64,000 nt of DNA, taken from the NCBI GenBank assembly GCA_948099385.1, contig CANUEZ040000206.1:2728001-2792000 (forward strand), read 5' to 3'. The position numbers were made by a program, and so were the translations under genes. A model generated the notes under the pieces. It saw only the letters and a program-made list of their open reading frames with translations. It was not told the DNA's origin and did no database searches. Source of the DNA: Fasciola hepatica (lineage: Eukaryota; Platyhelminthes; Trematoda; Plagiorchiida; Fasciolidae). Shown here one piece after another: positions 25,826 to 37,700 of this stretch (position 1 is the stretch's first letter; each line of letters starts with the position of its first letter).

Positions 25826-28792
25826 GGCATTCCCTTATGAACAATCCACTCAGATTGCTCATACAATGCAATAGAGCAGTAGCAGAGTAGATTTGTATAA
25901 TATGATTCTCCATGCAGCTTGAACACTGAACTGACCATTGAAAATTATGGAAGCACTGTACAGCTGTTTGATCCGCTAAGGGAATCATGAGCATTGCACA
26001 TGGACAGAGCCCACTCGGAGACACGAACAAGGGTTGGGGTGAACGAATGTCAGTCGAACACCCAAACCACAAGGCTATCCGATATGGGTCTCAAAGCTTT
26101 GTTCAACATATACACTACATGATATAGCACAATCCCCAAATTGGCTTCGGCTTTCGCTTTCGCTCTGAACGGTAACAACCAAATTCTCGCACACCGATCC
26201 AATCCTATGTTCCATCACTTCTCTATGTATGGGCCCAAGTAAAACCAAAGCATTCCCTTCTGAACAATCCACTCAGATTGCTCATACAATGCAATAGAGC
26301 AGTAGCAGAGTAGATTTGTATAATATGATTCTCCATGCAGCTTGAACACTGAACTGACCATTGAAAATTATGGAAGCACTGTACAGCTGTTTGATCCGCT
26401 AAGGGAATCATGAGCATTGCACATGGACAGAGCCCACTCGGAGACACGAACAAGGGTTGGGGTGAACGAATGTCAGTCGAACACCCAAACCACAACGCTA
26501 TCCCATATGTGTCTGAACGCTGTGTTCAACGTACACACAACATGATATAGCACAATCCCCAAATTGGCTTCGGCTTTCGCTTTCGCTTTCAACGGTAACC
26601 ACCAAATTCTCGCACACCGATCCAATCCTATGTTCCATCACTTCTCTATTTATGGGCCTAAGTAAAACCAAGGCATTCCCTTATGAACAATCCCCACACA
26701 GATTGTTCATACAATGCAATAGAGCAGTAGCAGAGTAGATTTGTATAATATGATTCTCCATGCAGCTTGAACACTGAACTGAACATTGAAAATTATGGAA
26801 GCACTGTACAGCTGTTTGATCCGCTAAGGGAATCATGAGCATTGCACATGGACAGAACCCCACTCGGAGACACGAACAAGGGTTGGGGTGAACGAATGTC
26901 AGTCGAACACCCAAACCACAAGGCTATCCGATATGGGTCTGAACGCTTTGTTCAACATATACACTACATGATATAGCACAATCCCCAAATTGGCTTCGGC
27001 TTTCGCTTTCGCTTTCAACGGTAACAACCAAATTCTCGCACACCGATGCAATCCTATGTTCCATCACTTCTCTATTTATGGGCCCAAGTAAAACCAAGGC
27101 ATTCCCTTATGAACAATCCCCACACAGATTGCTCATACAATGCAATAGAGCAGTAGCAGAGTAGATTTGTATAATATGATTCTCCATGCAGCTTGAACAC
27201 TGAACTGACCATTGAAAATTATGGAAACACTGTACAGCTGTTTGATCCGCTAAGGGAATCATGAGCATTGCAAATGGACAGAGCCCACTCGGAGACACGA
27301 ACAAGGGTTGGGGTGAACGAATGTCAGTCGAACACCCAAACCACAAGGCTATCCGATATGGGTCTCAACGCTTTGTTCAACATATACACTACTTGATATT
27401 GCACAATCCCCAAATTGGGCTCGGCTTTCGCTTTGGCTTTGAACGGTAACAACCAAATTCTCGCACACCGATCCAATCCTATGTTCCATCACTTCTCTAT
27501 TTATGGGCCTAAGTAAAACCAAGGCATTCCCTTATGATCAATCCACACAGATTGCTCATACAATGCAATAGAGCAGTAGCAGAGTAGATTTGTATAATAT
27601 GATTCTCCATGCAGCTTGAACACTGAACTGACCATTGAAAATTATGGAAGCACTGTACAGCTGTTTGATCCGCTAAGGGAATCATGAGCATTGCACATGG
27701 ACAGAGCCCACTCGGAGACACGAACAAGGGTTGGGGTGAACGAATGTCAGTCGAACACCCAAACCACAAGGCTATCCGATATGGGTCTCAACGCTTTGTT
27801 CAACATATACAATACATGATATAGCACAATCCCCAAATTGGCTTCGGCTTTCGCTTTCGCTTTGAACGGTAACAACCAAATTCTCGCACACCGATCCAAT
27901 CCTATGTTCCATCACTTCTCAATTTATGGGCCTAATTAAAACCAAGGCATTCCCTTATGAACAATCCACTCAGATTGCTCATACAATGCAATAGAGCAGT
28001 AGCAGAGTAGATTTGTATAATATGATTCTCCATGCAGCTTGAACACTGAACTGACCATTGAAAATTATGGAAGCACTGTACAGCTGTTTGATCCGCTAAG
28101 GGAATCATGAGCATTGCATATAGACAGAGCCCACTCGGAGACACGAACAAGGGTTGGGGTGAACGATTGTCAGTCGAACACCCAAACCACAAGGCTATCC
28201 GATATGGGTCTCAACGCTTTGTTCAACATATACACTACTTGATATAGCACAATCCCCAAATTCGGCTCGGCTTTCGCTTTGGCTTTGAACGGTAACAACC
28301 AAATTCTCGCACACCGATCCAATCCTATGTTCCATCACTTCTCTATTTATGGGCCTAAGTAAAACCAAGGCATTCCCTTATGAACAATCCACACAGATTG
28401 CTCATACAATGCAATAGAGCAGTAGCAGAGTAGATTTGTATAATATGATTCTCCATGCAGCTTGAACACTGAACTGACCATTGAAAATTATGGAAGCACT
28501 GTACAGCTGTTTGATCCGCTAAGGGAATCATGAGCATTGCACATGGACAGAACCCCACTCGGAGACACGAACAAGGGTTGGGGTGAACGAATGTCAGTCG
28601 AACACCCAAACCACAAGGCTATCCGATATGGGTCTCTACGCTTTGTTCAACATATATACTACATGATATAGCACAATCCCCAAATTGGCTTCGGCTTTCG
28701 CTTTCGCTTTGAACGGTAACAACCAAATTCTCGCACACCGATCCAATCCTATGTTCCATCACTTCTCTATGTATGGGCCCAAGTAAAACCAA
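25826..28792 (+). repeat. Higher-order repeat A-B-F-like, third and rearranged copy
   Basis: Units A 25826 and B 26249 are near copies of the previous A and B. Then come an F-like unit 26672 (cagaacccc, ctttcaacgg, gggcccaag), unit 27098 (gcaaatggac, attgggctcgg), unit 27523 (cttatgatcaatcc), an E-like unit 27946 (catatagacag, cgattgtcag) and an F-like unit 28369 (cagaacccc, ctatgtatgggccc). A further B-type head follows at 28793, so A-to-B order is only partly kept. Confidence 0.75.
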
Positions 28793-31700
28793 AGCATTCC
28801 CTTCTGAACAATCCACTCAGATTGCTCATACAATGCAATAGAGCAGTAGCAGAGTAGATTTGTATAATATGATTCTCCATGCAGCTTGAACACTGAACTG
28901 ACCATTGAAAATTATGGAAGCACTGTACAGCTGTTTGATCCGCTAAGGGAATCATGAGCATTGCAAATGGACAGAGCCCACTCGGAGACACGAACAAGGG
29001 TTGGGGTGAACGAATGTCAGTCGAACACCCAAACCACAAGGCTATCCGATATTTGTCTGAACGCTTTGTTCAACATATACACTACATGATATAGCACAAT
29101 CCCCAAATTGGCTTCGGATTTCGCTTTCGCTCTGAACGGTAACAATCAAATTCTCGCACACCGATGCAATCCTATGTTCCATCACTTCTCAATTTATGGG
29201 CCTAAGTAAAACCAAGGCATTCCCTAATGAACAATCCACACAGATTGCTCATACAATGCAATAGAGCAGTTGCAGAGTAGATTTGTATAATATGATTCTC
29301 CATGCAGATTGAACACTGAACTGACCATTGAAAATTATGGAAGCACTGTACAGCTGTTTGATCCGCTAAGGGAATCATGAGCATTGCACATGGACAGAGC
29401 CCACACGGGGACACGAACAAGGGTCGGGGTGAACGAATGTCAGTCGAACACCCAAACCACAAGGCTATCCGATATGGGTCTCAACGCGTTGATCAACATA
29501 TACACTACATGATACAGCACAATCCCCAAATTGGCTTCGGCTTTCGCTTTCGCTTTGAACGGTAACAACCAAATTCTCGCACACCGATCCAATCCTATGT
29601 TCCATCACTTCTCTATTTATGGGCCTAAGTAAAACCAAGGCATTGCCTTATGAACAATCCCCACAGATTGCTCATACAATGCAATAGAGCAGTAGCAGAG
29701 TAGATTTGTATAATATGATTCTCCATGCAGCTTGAACACTGAACTGACCATTGAAAATTATGGAAGCACTGTACAGCTGTTTGATCCGCTAAGGGAATCA
29801 TGAGCATTGCACACGGACAGAACCCCACTCGGAGACACGAACAAGGGTTGGGGTGAACGAATGTCAGTCGAACACCCAAACCACAAGGCTATCCGATATG
29901 GGTCTGAACGCTTTGTTCAACATATACACTACATGATATAGCACAATCCCCAAATTGGCTTCGGCTTTCGCTTTCGCTTTGAACGGTAACAACCAAATTC
30001 TCGCACACCGATCCAATCCTATGTTCCATCACTTCTCTATTTATGGGCCCAAGTAAAACCAAGGCATTCCCTTATGAACAATCCCCACACAGATTGCTCA
30101 TACAATGCAATAGAGCAGTAGCAGAGTAGATTTGTATAATATGATTCTCCATGCAGCTTGAACACTGAACTGACCATTGAAAAATATGGAAGCACTGTAC
30201 AGCTGTTTGATCCGCTAAGGGAATCATGAGCATTGCACATAGACAGAGCCCACTCGGAGACACGAACAAGGGTTGGGGTGAACGATTGTCAGTCGAACAC
30301 CCAAACCACAAGGCTATCCGATATGGGTATCAACGCTTTGTTCAACATATACACTACATGATATAGCACAATCCCCTAATTGGCTTCGGCTTTCGCTTTC
30401 GCTTTGAACGGTAACAACCAAATTCTCGCACACCGATCCAATCCTATGTTCCATCACTTCTCTATTTATGGGCCTAAGTAAAACCAAGGCATTCCCTTAT
30501 GAACAATCCACACAGATTGCTCATACAATGCAATAGAGCAGTAGCAGAGTAGATTTGTATAATATGATTCTCCATGCAGCTTGAACACTGAACTGACCAT
30601 TGAAAATTATGGAAGCACTGTACAGCTGTTTGATCCGCTAAGGGAATCATGAGCATTGCACATGGACAGAGCCCACTCGGAGACACGAACAAGGGTTGGG
30701 GTGAACGATTGTCAGTCGAACACCCAAACCACAAGGCTATCCGATATGGGTCTGAACGCTTTGTTCAACATATACACTACATGATACAGCACAATCCCCA
30801 AATTGGCTTCGGCTTTCGCTTTCGCTTTGAACGGTAACAACCAAATTCTCGCACACCGATCCAATCCTATGTTCCATCACTTCTCTATTTATGGGCCTAA
30901 GTAAAACCAAGGCATTGCCTTATGAACAATCCACACAGATTGCTCATACAATGCAATAGAGCAGTAGCAGAGTAGATTTGTATAATATGATTCTCCATGC
31001 AGATTGAACACTGAACTGACCATTGAAAATTATGGAAGCACTGTACAGCTGTTTGATCCGCTAAGGGAATCATGAGCATTGCACATGGACAGAGCCCACT
31101 CGGAGACACGAACAAGGGTTGGGGTGAACGAATGTCAGTCGAACACCCAAACCACAAGGCTATCCGATATGGGTCTCAACGCTTTGTTCAACATATACAC
31201 TACATGATATAGCACAATCCCCAAATTGGCTTCGGATTTCGCTTTCGCTTTGAAAGGTAACAATCAAATTCTCGCACACCGATGCAATCCTATGTTCCAT
31301 CACTTCTCAATTTATGGGCCTAAGTAAAACCAAGGCATTCCCTTATGAACAATCCACACAGATTGCTCATACAATGCAATAGAGCAGTAGCAGAGTAGAT
31401 TTGTATAATATGATTCTCCATGCAGATTGAACACTGAACTGACCATTGAAAATTATGGAAGCACTGTACAGCTGTTTGATCCGCTAAGGGAATCATGAGC
31501 ATTGCACATGGACAGAGCCCACACGGGGACACGAACAAGGGTCGGGGTGAACGAATGTCAGTCGAACACCCAAACCACAAGGCTATCCGATATGGGTCTC
31601 AACGCGTTGATCAACATATACACTACATGATACAGCACAATCCCCAAATTGGCTTCGGCTTTCGCTTTCGCTTTGAACGGTAACAACCAAATTCTCGCAC

Positions 31701-31886
31701 ACCGATCCAATCCTATGTTCCATCACTTCTCAATTTATGGGCCTAAGTAAAACCAAGGCATTCCCTTATGAACAATCCACACAGATTGCTCATACAATGC
31801 AATAGAGCAGTAGCAGAGTAGATTTGTATAATATGATTCTCCATGCAGCTTGAACACTGAACTGACCATTGAAAATTATGGAAGCA

Positions 31887-31908
31887 CTGTACAGCTGTTT
31901 GATCCGCT
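31887..31908 (+). other. Highly conserved palindromic core of the monomer
   Basis: Two overlapping perfect 8-bp palindromes, CTGTACAG (31887-31894) and ACAGCTGT (31891-31898), share four bases and are followed by the stable run TTGATCCGCT. The core contains a CAGCTG hexamer (PvuII site, E-box-like). By eye this is among the least variable parts of the monomer. The exceptions I noticed are tatagctg near 42050, cagctgattg near 37820 and 61940, and ctctacag near 62778. A cut at CAGCTG would give a 423-bp ladder. Low variability could reflect a bound protein or chance within a homogenised array. Confidence 0.6.
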
Positions 31909-31950
31909 AAGGGAATCATGAGCATTGCACATGGACAGAGCCCACTCGGA

Positions 31951-32008
31951 GACACGAACAAGGGTTGGGGTGAACGAATGTCAGTCGAACACCCAAACCA
32001 CAAGGCTA
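31951..32008 (-). other. tRNA-like 5' half with A-box-like and B-box-like motifs (one example of a per-monomer feature)
   Basis: Read on the minus strand, TAGCCTTGTGG at 32008-31998 matches 8 of 9 specified positions of the RNA polymerase III A box TRGCNNAGYGG. Numbered as tRNA positions 8-43 the spacing is correct: GCCT and GGGT can form a four-pair D stem (two wobbles) around an eight-base loop; one base follows; then TTCGA, a seven-base loop CTGACAT and TCGTT, where the inner three pairs form and the outer two do not. The loop has T at the position of U33 and GAC in the anticodon position. GTTCGTGTC at 31959-31951 resembles a B box (GWTCRANNC, 6 of 7), 38 bases after the A-box-like motif. 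No convincing T stem or acceptor stem is seen. It may be a decayed tRNA or SINE head, or chance. Many monomers carry substitutions within it. Confidence 0.3.
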
Positions 32009-32022
32009 TCCGATATGGGTAT

Positions 32023-32038
32023 CAACGCTTTGTTCAAC
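32023..32038 (+). other. Quasi-palindromic site, majority form CAACGCTTTGTTCAAC
   Basis: In the majority monomer this 16-bp site contains two overlapping imperfect 10-bp dyads. In subsets of monomers it becomes perfect: CAAAGCTTTG (with a HindIII site, for example 44300-44309) or CAACGCGTTGATCAAC (MluI and BclI sites, for example 267-282), which holds two overlapping perfect 10-bp palindromes. Mixed forms exist in units 18196 (caaagcgttgatcaac) and 19042 (caaagcgttgttcaac). Confidence 0.75.
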
Positions 32039-32073
32039 ATATACACTACATGATATAGCACAATCCCCTAATT

Positions 32074-32097
32074 GGCTTCGGCTTTCGCTTTCGCTTT
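32074..32097 (+). repeat. Internal hexamer tract (four units of GGCTTY/CGCTTT)
   Basis: Four hexamers follow one another: GGCTTC, GGCTTT, CGCTTT, CGCTTT, then GAACGG. Almost all length is conserved between monomers, but the base at hexamer boundaries varies: ggctttctctttcg in left-end units (1, 1690, 2537, 2962), gctttggctttg in several central and right units (for example 27523-27946 and 42763 regions), and cttccgctttggcttcc in unit 17350. Confidence 0.8.
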
Positions 32098-34719
32098 GAA
32101 CGGTAACAACCAAATTCTCGCACACCGATCCAATCCTATGTTCCATCACTTCTCTATTTATGGGCCTAAGTAAAACCAAGGCATTCCCTTATGAACAATC
32201 CACTCAGATTGCTCATACAATGCAATAGAGCAGTAGCAGAGTAGATTTGTATAATATGATTCTCCATGCAGCTTGACCACGGAACTGACCATTGAAAATT
32301 ATGGAAGCACTGTACAGCTGTTTGATCCGCTAAGGGAATCATGAGCATTGCACATGGACAGAGCCCACTCGGAGACACGAACAAGGGTTGGGGTGAACGA
32401 TTGTCAGTCGAACACCCAAACCACAAGGCTATCCGATATGGGTCTGAACGCTTTGTTCAACATATACACTACATGATATAGCACAATCCCCAAATTGGCT
32501 TCGGCTTCCGCTTTCGCTTTGAACGGTAACAACCAAATTCTCGCACACCGATCCAATCCTATGTTCCATCACTTCTCTATTTATGGGCCTAAGTAAAACC
32601 AAGGCATTCCCTTATGAACAATCCACACAGATTGCTCATACAATGCAATAGAGCAGTAGCAGAGTAGATTTGTATAATATGATTCTCCATGCAGCTTGAA
32701 CACTGAACTGAACATTGAAAATTATGGAAGCACTGTACAGCTGTTTGATCCGCTAAGGGAATCATGAGCATTGCACATGGACAGAGCCCACACGGGGACA
32801 CGAACAAGGGTCGGGGTGAACGAATGTCAGTCGAACACCCAAACCACAAGGCTATCCGATATGGGTCTCAACGCGTTGATCAACATATACACTACATGAT
32901 ACAGCACAATCCCCAAATTGGCTTCGGCTTTCGCTTTCGCTTTGAACGGTAACAACCAAATTCTCGCACACCGATCCAATCCTATGTACCATCACTTCTC
33001 AATTTATGGGCCTAAGTAAAACCAAGGCATTCCCTTATGAACAATCCACACAGATTGCTCATACAATGCAATAGAGCAGTAGCAGAGTAGATTTGTATAA
33101 TATGATTCTCCATGCAGATTGAACACTGAACTGACCATTGAAAATTATGGAAGCACTGTACAGCTGTTTGATCCGCTAAGGGAATCATGAGCATTGCACA
33201 TGGACAGAACCCCACTCGGAGACACGAACAAGGGTTGGGGTGAACGAATGTCAGTCGAACACCCAAACCACAAGGCTATCCGAAATGGGTATCAACGCTT
33301 TGTTCAACATATACAATACATGATATAGCACAATCCCCAAATTGGCTTCGGCTTTCGCTTTCGCTTTGAACGGTAACAACCAAATTCTCGCACACCGATC
33401 CAATCCTATGTTCCATCACTTCTCTATTTATGGGCCTAAGTAAAACCAAGGCATTCCCTTATGAACAATCCACTCAGATTGCTCATACAATGCAATAGAG
33501 CAGTAGCAGAGTAGATTTGTATAATATGATTCTCCATGCAGCTTGAACACTGAACTGACCATTGAAAATTATGGAATCACTGTACAGCTGTTTGATCCGC
33601 TAAGGGAATCATGAGCATTGCACATGGACAGAACCCCACTCGGAGACACGAACAAGGGTTGGGGTGAACGAATGTCAGTCGAACACCCAAACCACAAGGC
33701 TATCCGAAATGGGTCTCAACGCTTTGTTCAACATATACAATACATGATATAGCACAATCCCCAAATTGGCTTCGGCTTTCGCTTTCGCTTTGAGCGGTAA
33801 CAACCAAATTCTCGCACACCGATCCAATCCTATGTTCCATCACTTCTCTATTTATGGGCCTAAGTAAAACCAAGGCATTCCCTTATGAACAATCCACTCA
33901 GATTGCTCATACAATGCAATAGAGCAGTAGCAGAGTAGATTTGTATAATATGATTCTCCATGCAGCTTGACCACGGAACTGACCATTGAAAATTATGGAA
34001 TCACTGTACAGCTGTTTGATCCGCTAAGGGAATCATGAGCATTGCACATGGACAGAGCCCACTCGGAGACACGAACAAGGGTTGGGGTGAACGAATGTCA
34101 GTCGAACACCCAAACCACAAGGCTATCCGATATGGGTCTCAACGCTTTGTTCAACATATACACTACATGATATAGCACAATCCCCAAATTGGCTTCGGCT
34201 TTCGCTTTCGCATTGAACGGTAACAATCAAATTCTCGCACACCGATGCAATCCTATGTTCCATCACTTCTCTATTTATGGGCCTAAGTAAAACCAAGGCA
34301 TTCCCTTATGAACAATCCACACAGATTGCTCGTACAATGCAATGGAGCAGTAGCAGAGTAGATTTGTATAATATGATTCTCCATGCAGATTGAACACTGA
34401 ACTGACCATTGAAAATTATGGAAGCACTGTACAGCTGTTTGATCCGCTAAGGGAATCATGAGCATTGCACATGGACAGAGCCCACACGGGGACACGAACA
34501 AGGGTCGGGGTGAACGAATGTCAGTCGAACACCCAAACCACAAGGCTATCCGATATGGGTCTCAACGCGTTGATCAACATATACACTACATGATACAGCA
34601 CAATCCCCAAATTGGCTTCGGCTTTCGCTTTCGCTTTGAACGGTAACAATCAAATTCTCGCACACCGATCCAATCCTATGTTCCATCACTTCTCAATTTA
34701 TGGGCCTAAGTAAAACCAA

Positions 34720-37700
34720 GGCATTCCCTTATGAACAATCCACACAGATTGCTCATACAATGCAATAGAGCAGTAGCAGAGTAGATTTGTATAATATGAT
34801 TCTCCATGCAGCTTGAACACTGAACTGACCATTGAAAATTATGGAAGCACTGTACAGCTGTTTGATCCGCTAAGGGAATCATGAGCATTGCAAATGGACA
34901 GAGCCCACTCGGAGACGCGAACAAGGGTTGGGGTGAACGAATGTCAGTCGAACACCCAAATCACAAGGCTATCCGATATGGATCTCAAAGCTTTGTTCAA
35001 CATAAACATTACATGATATAGCACAATCCCCTAATTGGCTTCGGATTTCGCTTTCGCTTTGAACGGTAACAATCAAATTCTCGCACACCGATCCAATCCT
35101 ATGTTCCATCACTTCTCTATTTATGGGCCTAAGTAAAACCAAGGAATTCCCTTATGAACAATCCACACAGATTGCTCATACATTGCAAAGGAGCAGTAGC
35201 AGAGTAGATTTGTATAATATGATTCTCCATGCAGATTGAACACTGAACTGACCATTGAAAATTATGGAAGCACTGTACAGCTGTTTGATCCGCTAAGGGA
35301 ATGATGAGCATTGCACATGGACAGAGCCCACTCGGAGACACGAACAAGGGTTGGGGTGAACGAATGTCAGTCGAACACCCAAACCACAACGCTATCCGAT
35401 ATGGGTCTCAACGCTTTGTTCAACATATACACTACATGATATAGCACAATCCCCAAATTGGCTTCGGCTTTCGCATTCGCTTTGAGCGGTAACAACCAAA
35501 TTCTCGCACACCGATCCAATCCTATGTTCCATCACTTCTCTATTTATGGGCCTAAGTAAAACCAAGGCATTCCCTTATGAACAATCCCCACACAGATTGC
35601 TCATACAATGCAATAGAGCAGTAGCAGAGTAGATTTGGATAATATGATTCTCCAAGCAGCTTGAACACTGAACTGACCATTGAAAATCATGGAAGCACTG
35701 TACAGCTGTTTGATCCGCTAAGGGAATCATGAGCATTGCACATGGACAGAGCCCACTCGGAGACACGAACAAGGGTTGGGGTGAACGAATGTCAGTCGAA
35801 CACCCAAACCACAACGCTATCCGATATGGGTCTCAAAGCTTTGTTCAACATATACACTACATGATATAGCACAACCCCCAAATTGGCTTCGGCTTCCGCT
35901 GTGTCTTTGAAAGGTAACAACCAAATTCTCGCACACCGATCCAATCCTATGTTCCATCACTTCTCTATTTATGGGCCTAAGTAAAACCAAGGCATTCCCT
36001 TATGAACAATCCCCACACAGATTGCTCATACAATGCAATAGAGCAGTAGCAGAGTAGATTTGTATAATATGATTCTCCATGCAGCTTGACCACGGAACTG
36101 ACCATTGAAAATTATGGAAGCACTGTACAGCTGTTTGATCCGCTAAGGGAATCATGAGCATTGCACATGGACAGAGCCCACTCGGAGACACGAACAAGGG
36201 TTGGGGTGAACGAATGTCAGTCGAACACCCAAACCAAAAGGCTATCCGATATGGGTCTCAACGCTTTGTTCAACATATACACTACATGATATAGCACAAT
36301 CCCCAAATTGGCTTCGGCTTTCGCTTTCGCTTTGAACGGTAACAACCAAATTCTCGCACACCGATCCAATCCTATGTTCCATCACTTCACTATTTATGGG
36401 CCTAAGTAAAACCAAGGCATTCCCTTATGAACAATCCACACAGATTGCTCATACAATGCAATAGAGCAGTAGCAGAGTAGATTTGTATAATATGATTCTC
36501 CATGCAGCTTGAACATTGAACTGACCATTGAAAATTATGGAAGCACTGTACAGCTGTTTGATCCGCTAAGGGAATCATGAGCATTGCACATGGACAGAGC
36601 CAACTCGGAGACACGAACAAGGGTTGGGGTGAACGAATGTCAGTCGAACACCCAAACCTCAACGCTATCCGATATGGGTCTCAATGCTTTGTTCAACATA
36701 TACTCTACATGATATAGCACAATCCCCAAATTGGATTCGGCTTTCGCTTTCGCTTTGAACGGTAACAACCAAATTCTCGCACACCGATCCAATCCTATGT
36801 TCCATCACTTCTCTATTTATGGGCCTAAGTAAAACCAAGGCATTCCCTTATGAACAATCCACACAGATTGCTCATAAAATGCAATAGAGCAGTAGCAGAG
36901 TAGATTTGTATAATATGATTCTCCATGCAGCTTGACCACGGAACTGACCTTTGAAAATTATGGAAGCACTGTACAGCTGTTTGATCCGCTAAGGGAATCA
37001 TGAGCAATGCACATGGACAGAGCCCACTCGGAGACACGAACAAGGGTTGGGGTGAACGAATGTCAGTCGAACACCCAAACCACAAGGCTATCCCATATGG
37101 GTCTCAACGCTTTGTTCAACATATACAATACATGATATAGCACAATCCCCAAATTGGCTTCCGCTTTCGCTTCCGCTTTGAACGGTAACAACCAAATTCT
37201 CGCACACCGATCCAATCCTATGTTCCATCACTTCTCAATTTATGGGCCTAAGTAAAACCAAGGCATTCCCTTATGATCAATCCACACAGATTGCTCATAC
37301 AATGCAATAGAGCAGTAGCAGAGTAGATTTGTATAATATGATTCTCCATGCAGCTTGACCACGGAACTGACCATTGAAAATGATGGAAGCACTGTACAGC
37401 TGTTTGATCCGCTAAGGGAATCATGAGCAATGCACATGGACAGAGCCCACTCGGAGACACGAACAAGGGTTGGGGTGAACGAATGTCAGTCGAACACCCA
37501 AACCACAAGGCTATCCGATATGGGTCTGAACGGTTTGTTCAACATATACACTACATGATATAGCACAATCCCCAAATTGGCTTCGGCTTTCGCTTTCGCT
37601 TTCAACGGTAACAACCAAATTCTCGCACACCGATCCAATCCTATGTTCCATCACTTCTCTATTTATGGGCCTAAGTAAAACCAAGGCATTCCCTTACGAA

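Larger units (their letters stand above)
31757..32179 (+). repeat. Representative satellite monomer (423 bp)
   Basis: This unit is close to the majority sequence, so it serves as a reference. I counted 184 G+C in 423 bp (81 G, 103 C; 43.5%). In order it holds: a purine-rich stretch around agcagtagcagagtag; an AT-rich stretch around ttgtataatatgattc; a palindromic core at 31887-31898; a G-rich run agggttgggg; on the minus strand a tRNA-like segment at 31973-32008; a quasi-palindromic site at 32023-32038; a short hexamer tract at 32074-32097; and a C/T-rich end leading to gggcctaagtaaaacc at the junction with the next unit. All 13 CpG dinucleotides lie after position 148 of the unit. The unit has no coding potential that I can support. 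Confidence 0.93.
28793..34719 (+). repeat. Region of G-type monomers at 5-, 3- and 4-monomer spacing
   Basis: G-type units at 29216, 31334, 32603 and 34297 share cacacggggacacg, agggtcgggg, CAACGCGTTGATCAAC and gatacagcac. The first, second and fourth follow units with the rare gatgcaatcc and aacaatcaaa tail (28793, 30911, 33874). Units 30063 and 31757 share gggtatcaacg and cccctaattgg; 30488 and 32180 share cgattgtcag with tctgaacg. Units 33450 and 33874 share ggaatcactg. So a common set of monomers is present in blocks of unequal length. Confidence 0.75.

Noticed and set aside
31816..31840. TATA-like or bacterial -10-like sequence in ttgtataatatg
   Set aside because: It is an isolated AT-rich stretch with no partner element or downstream gene. 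The setting is a eukaryotic-type satellite.
31958..32008. Functional tRNA-Val (GAC) gene
   Set aside because: Only the 5' half has tRNA geometry. The acceptor stem and T stem are not formed, and two anticodon-stem pairs fail. It is kept only as a tRNA-like element of low confidence.
32086..32104. A CENP-B-box-like match, TTTCGCTTTGAACGGTA, matching 7 of 9 core positions
   Set aside because: Two core positions differ (A to G, G to T). By my estimate about one match of this quality is expected by chance on the two strands of a 423-bp monomer.
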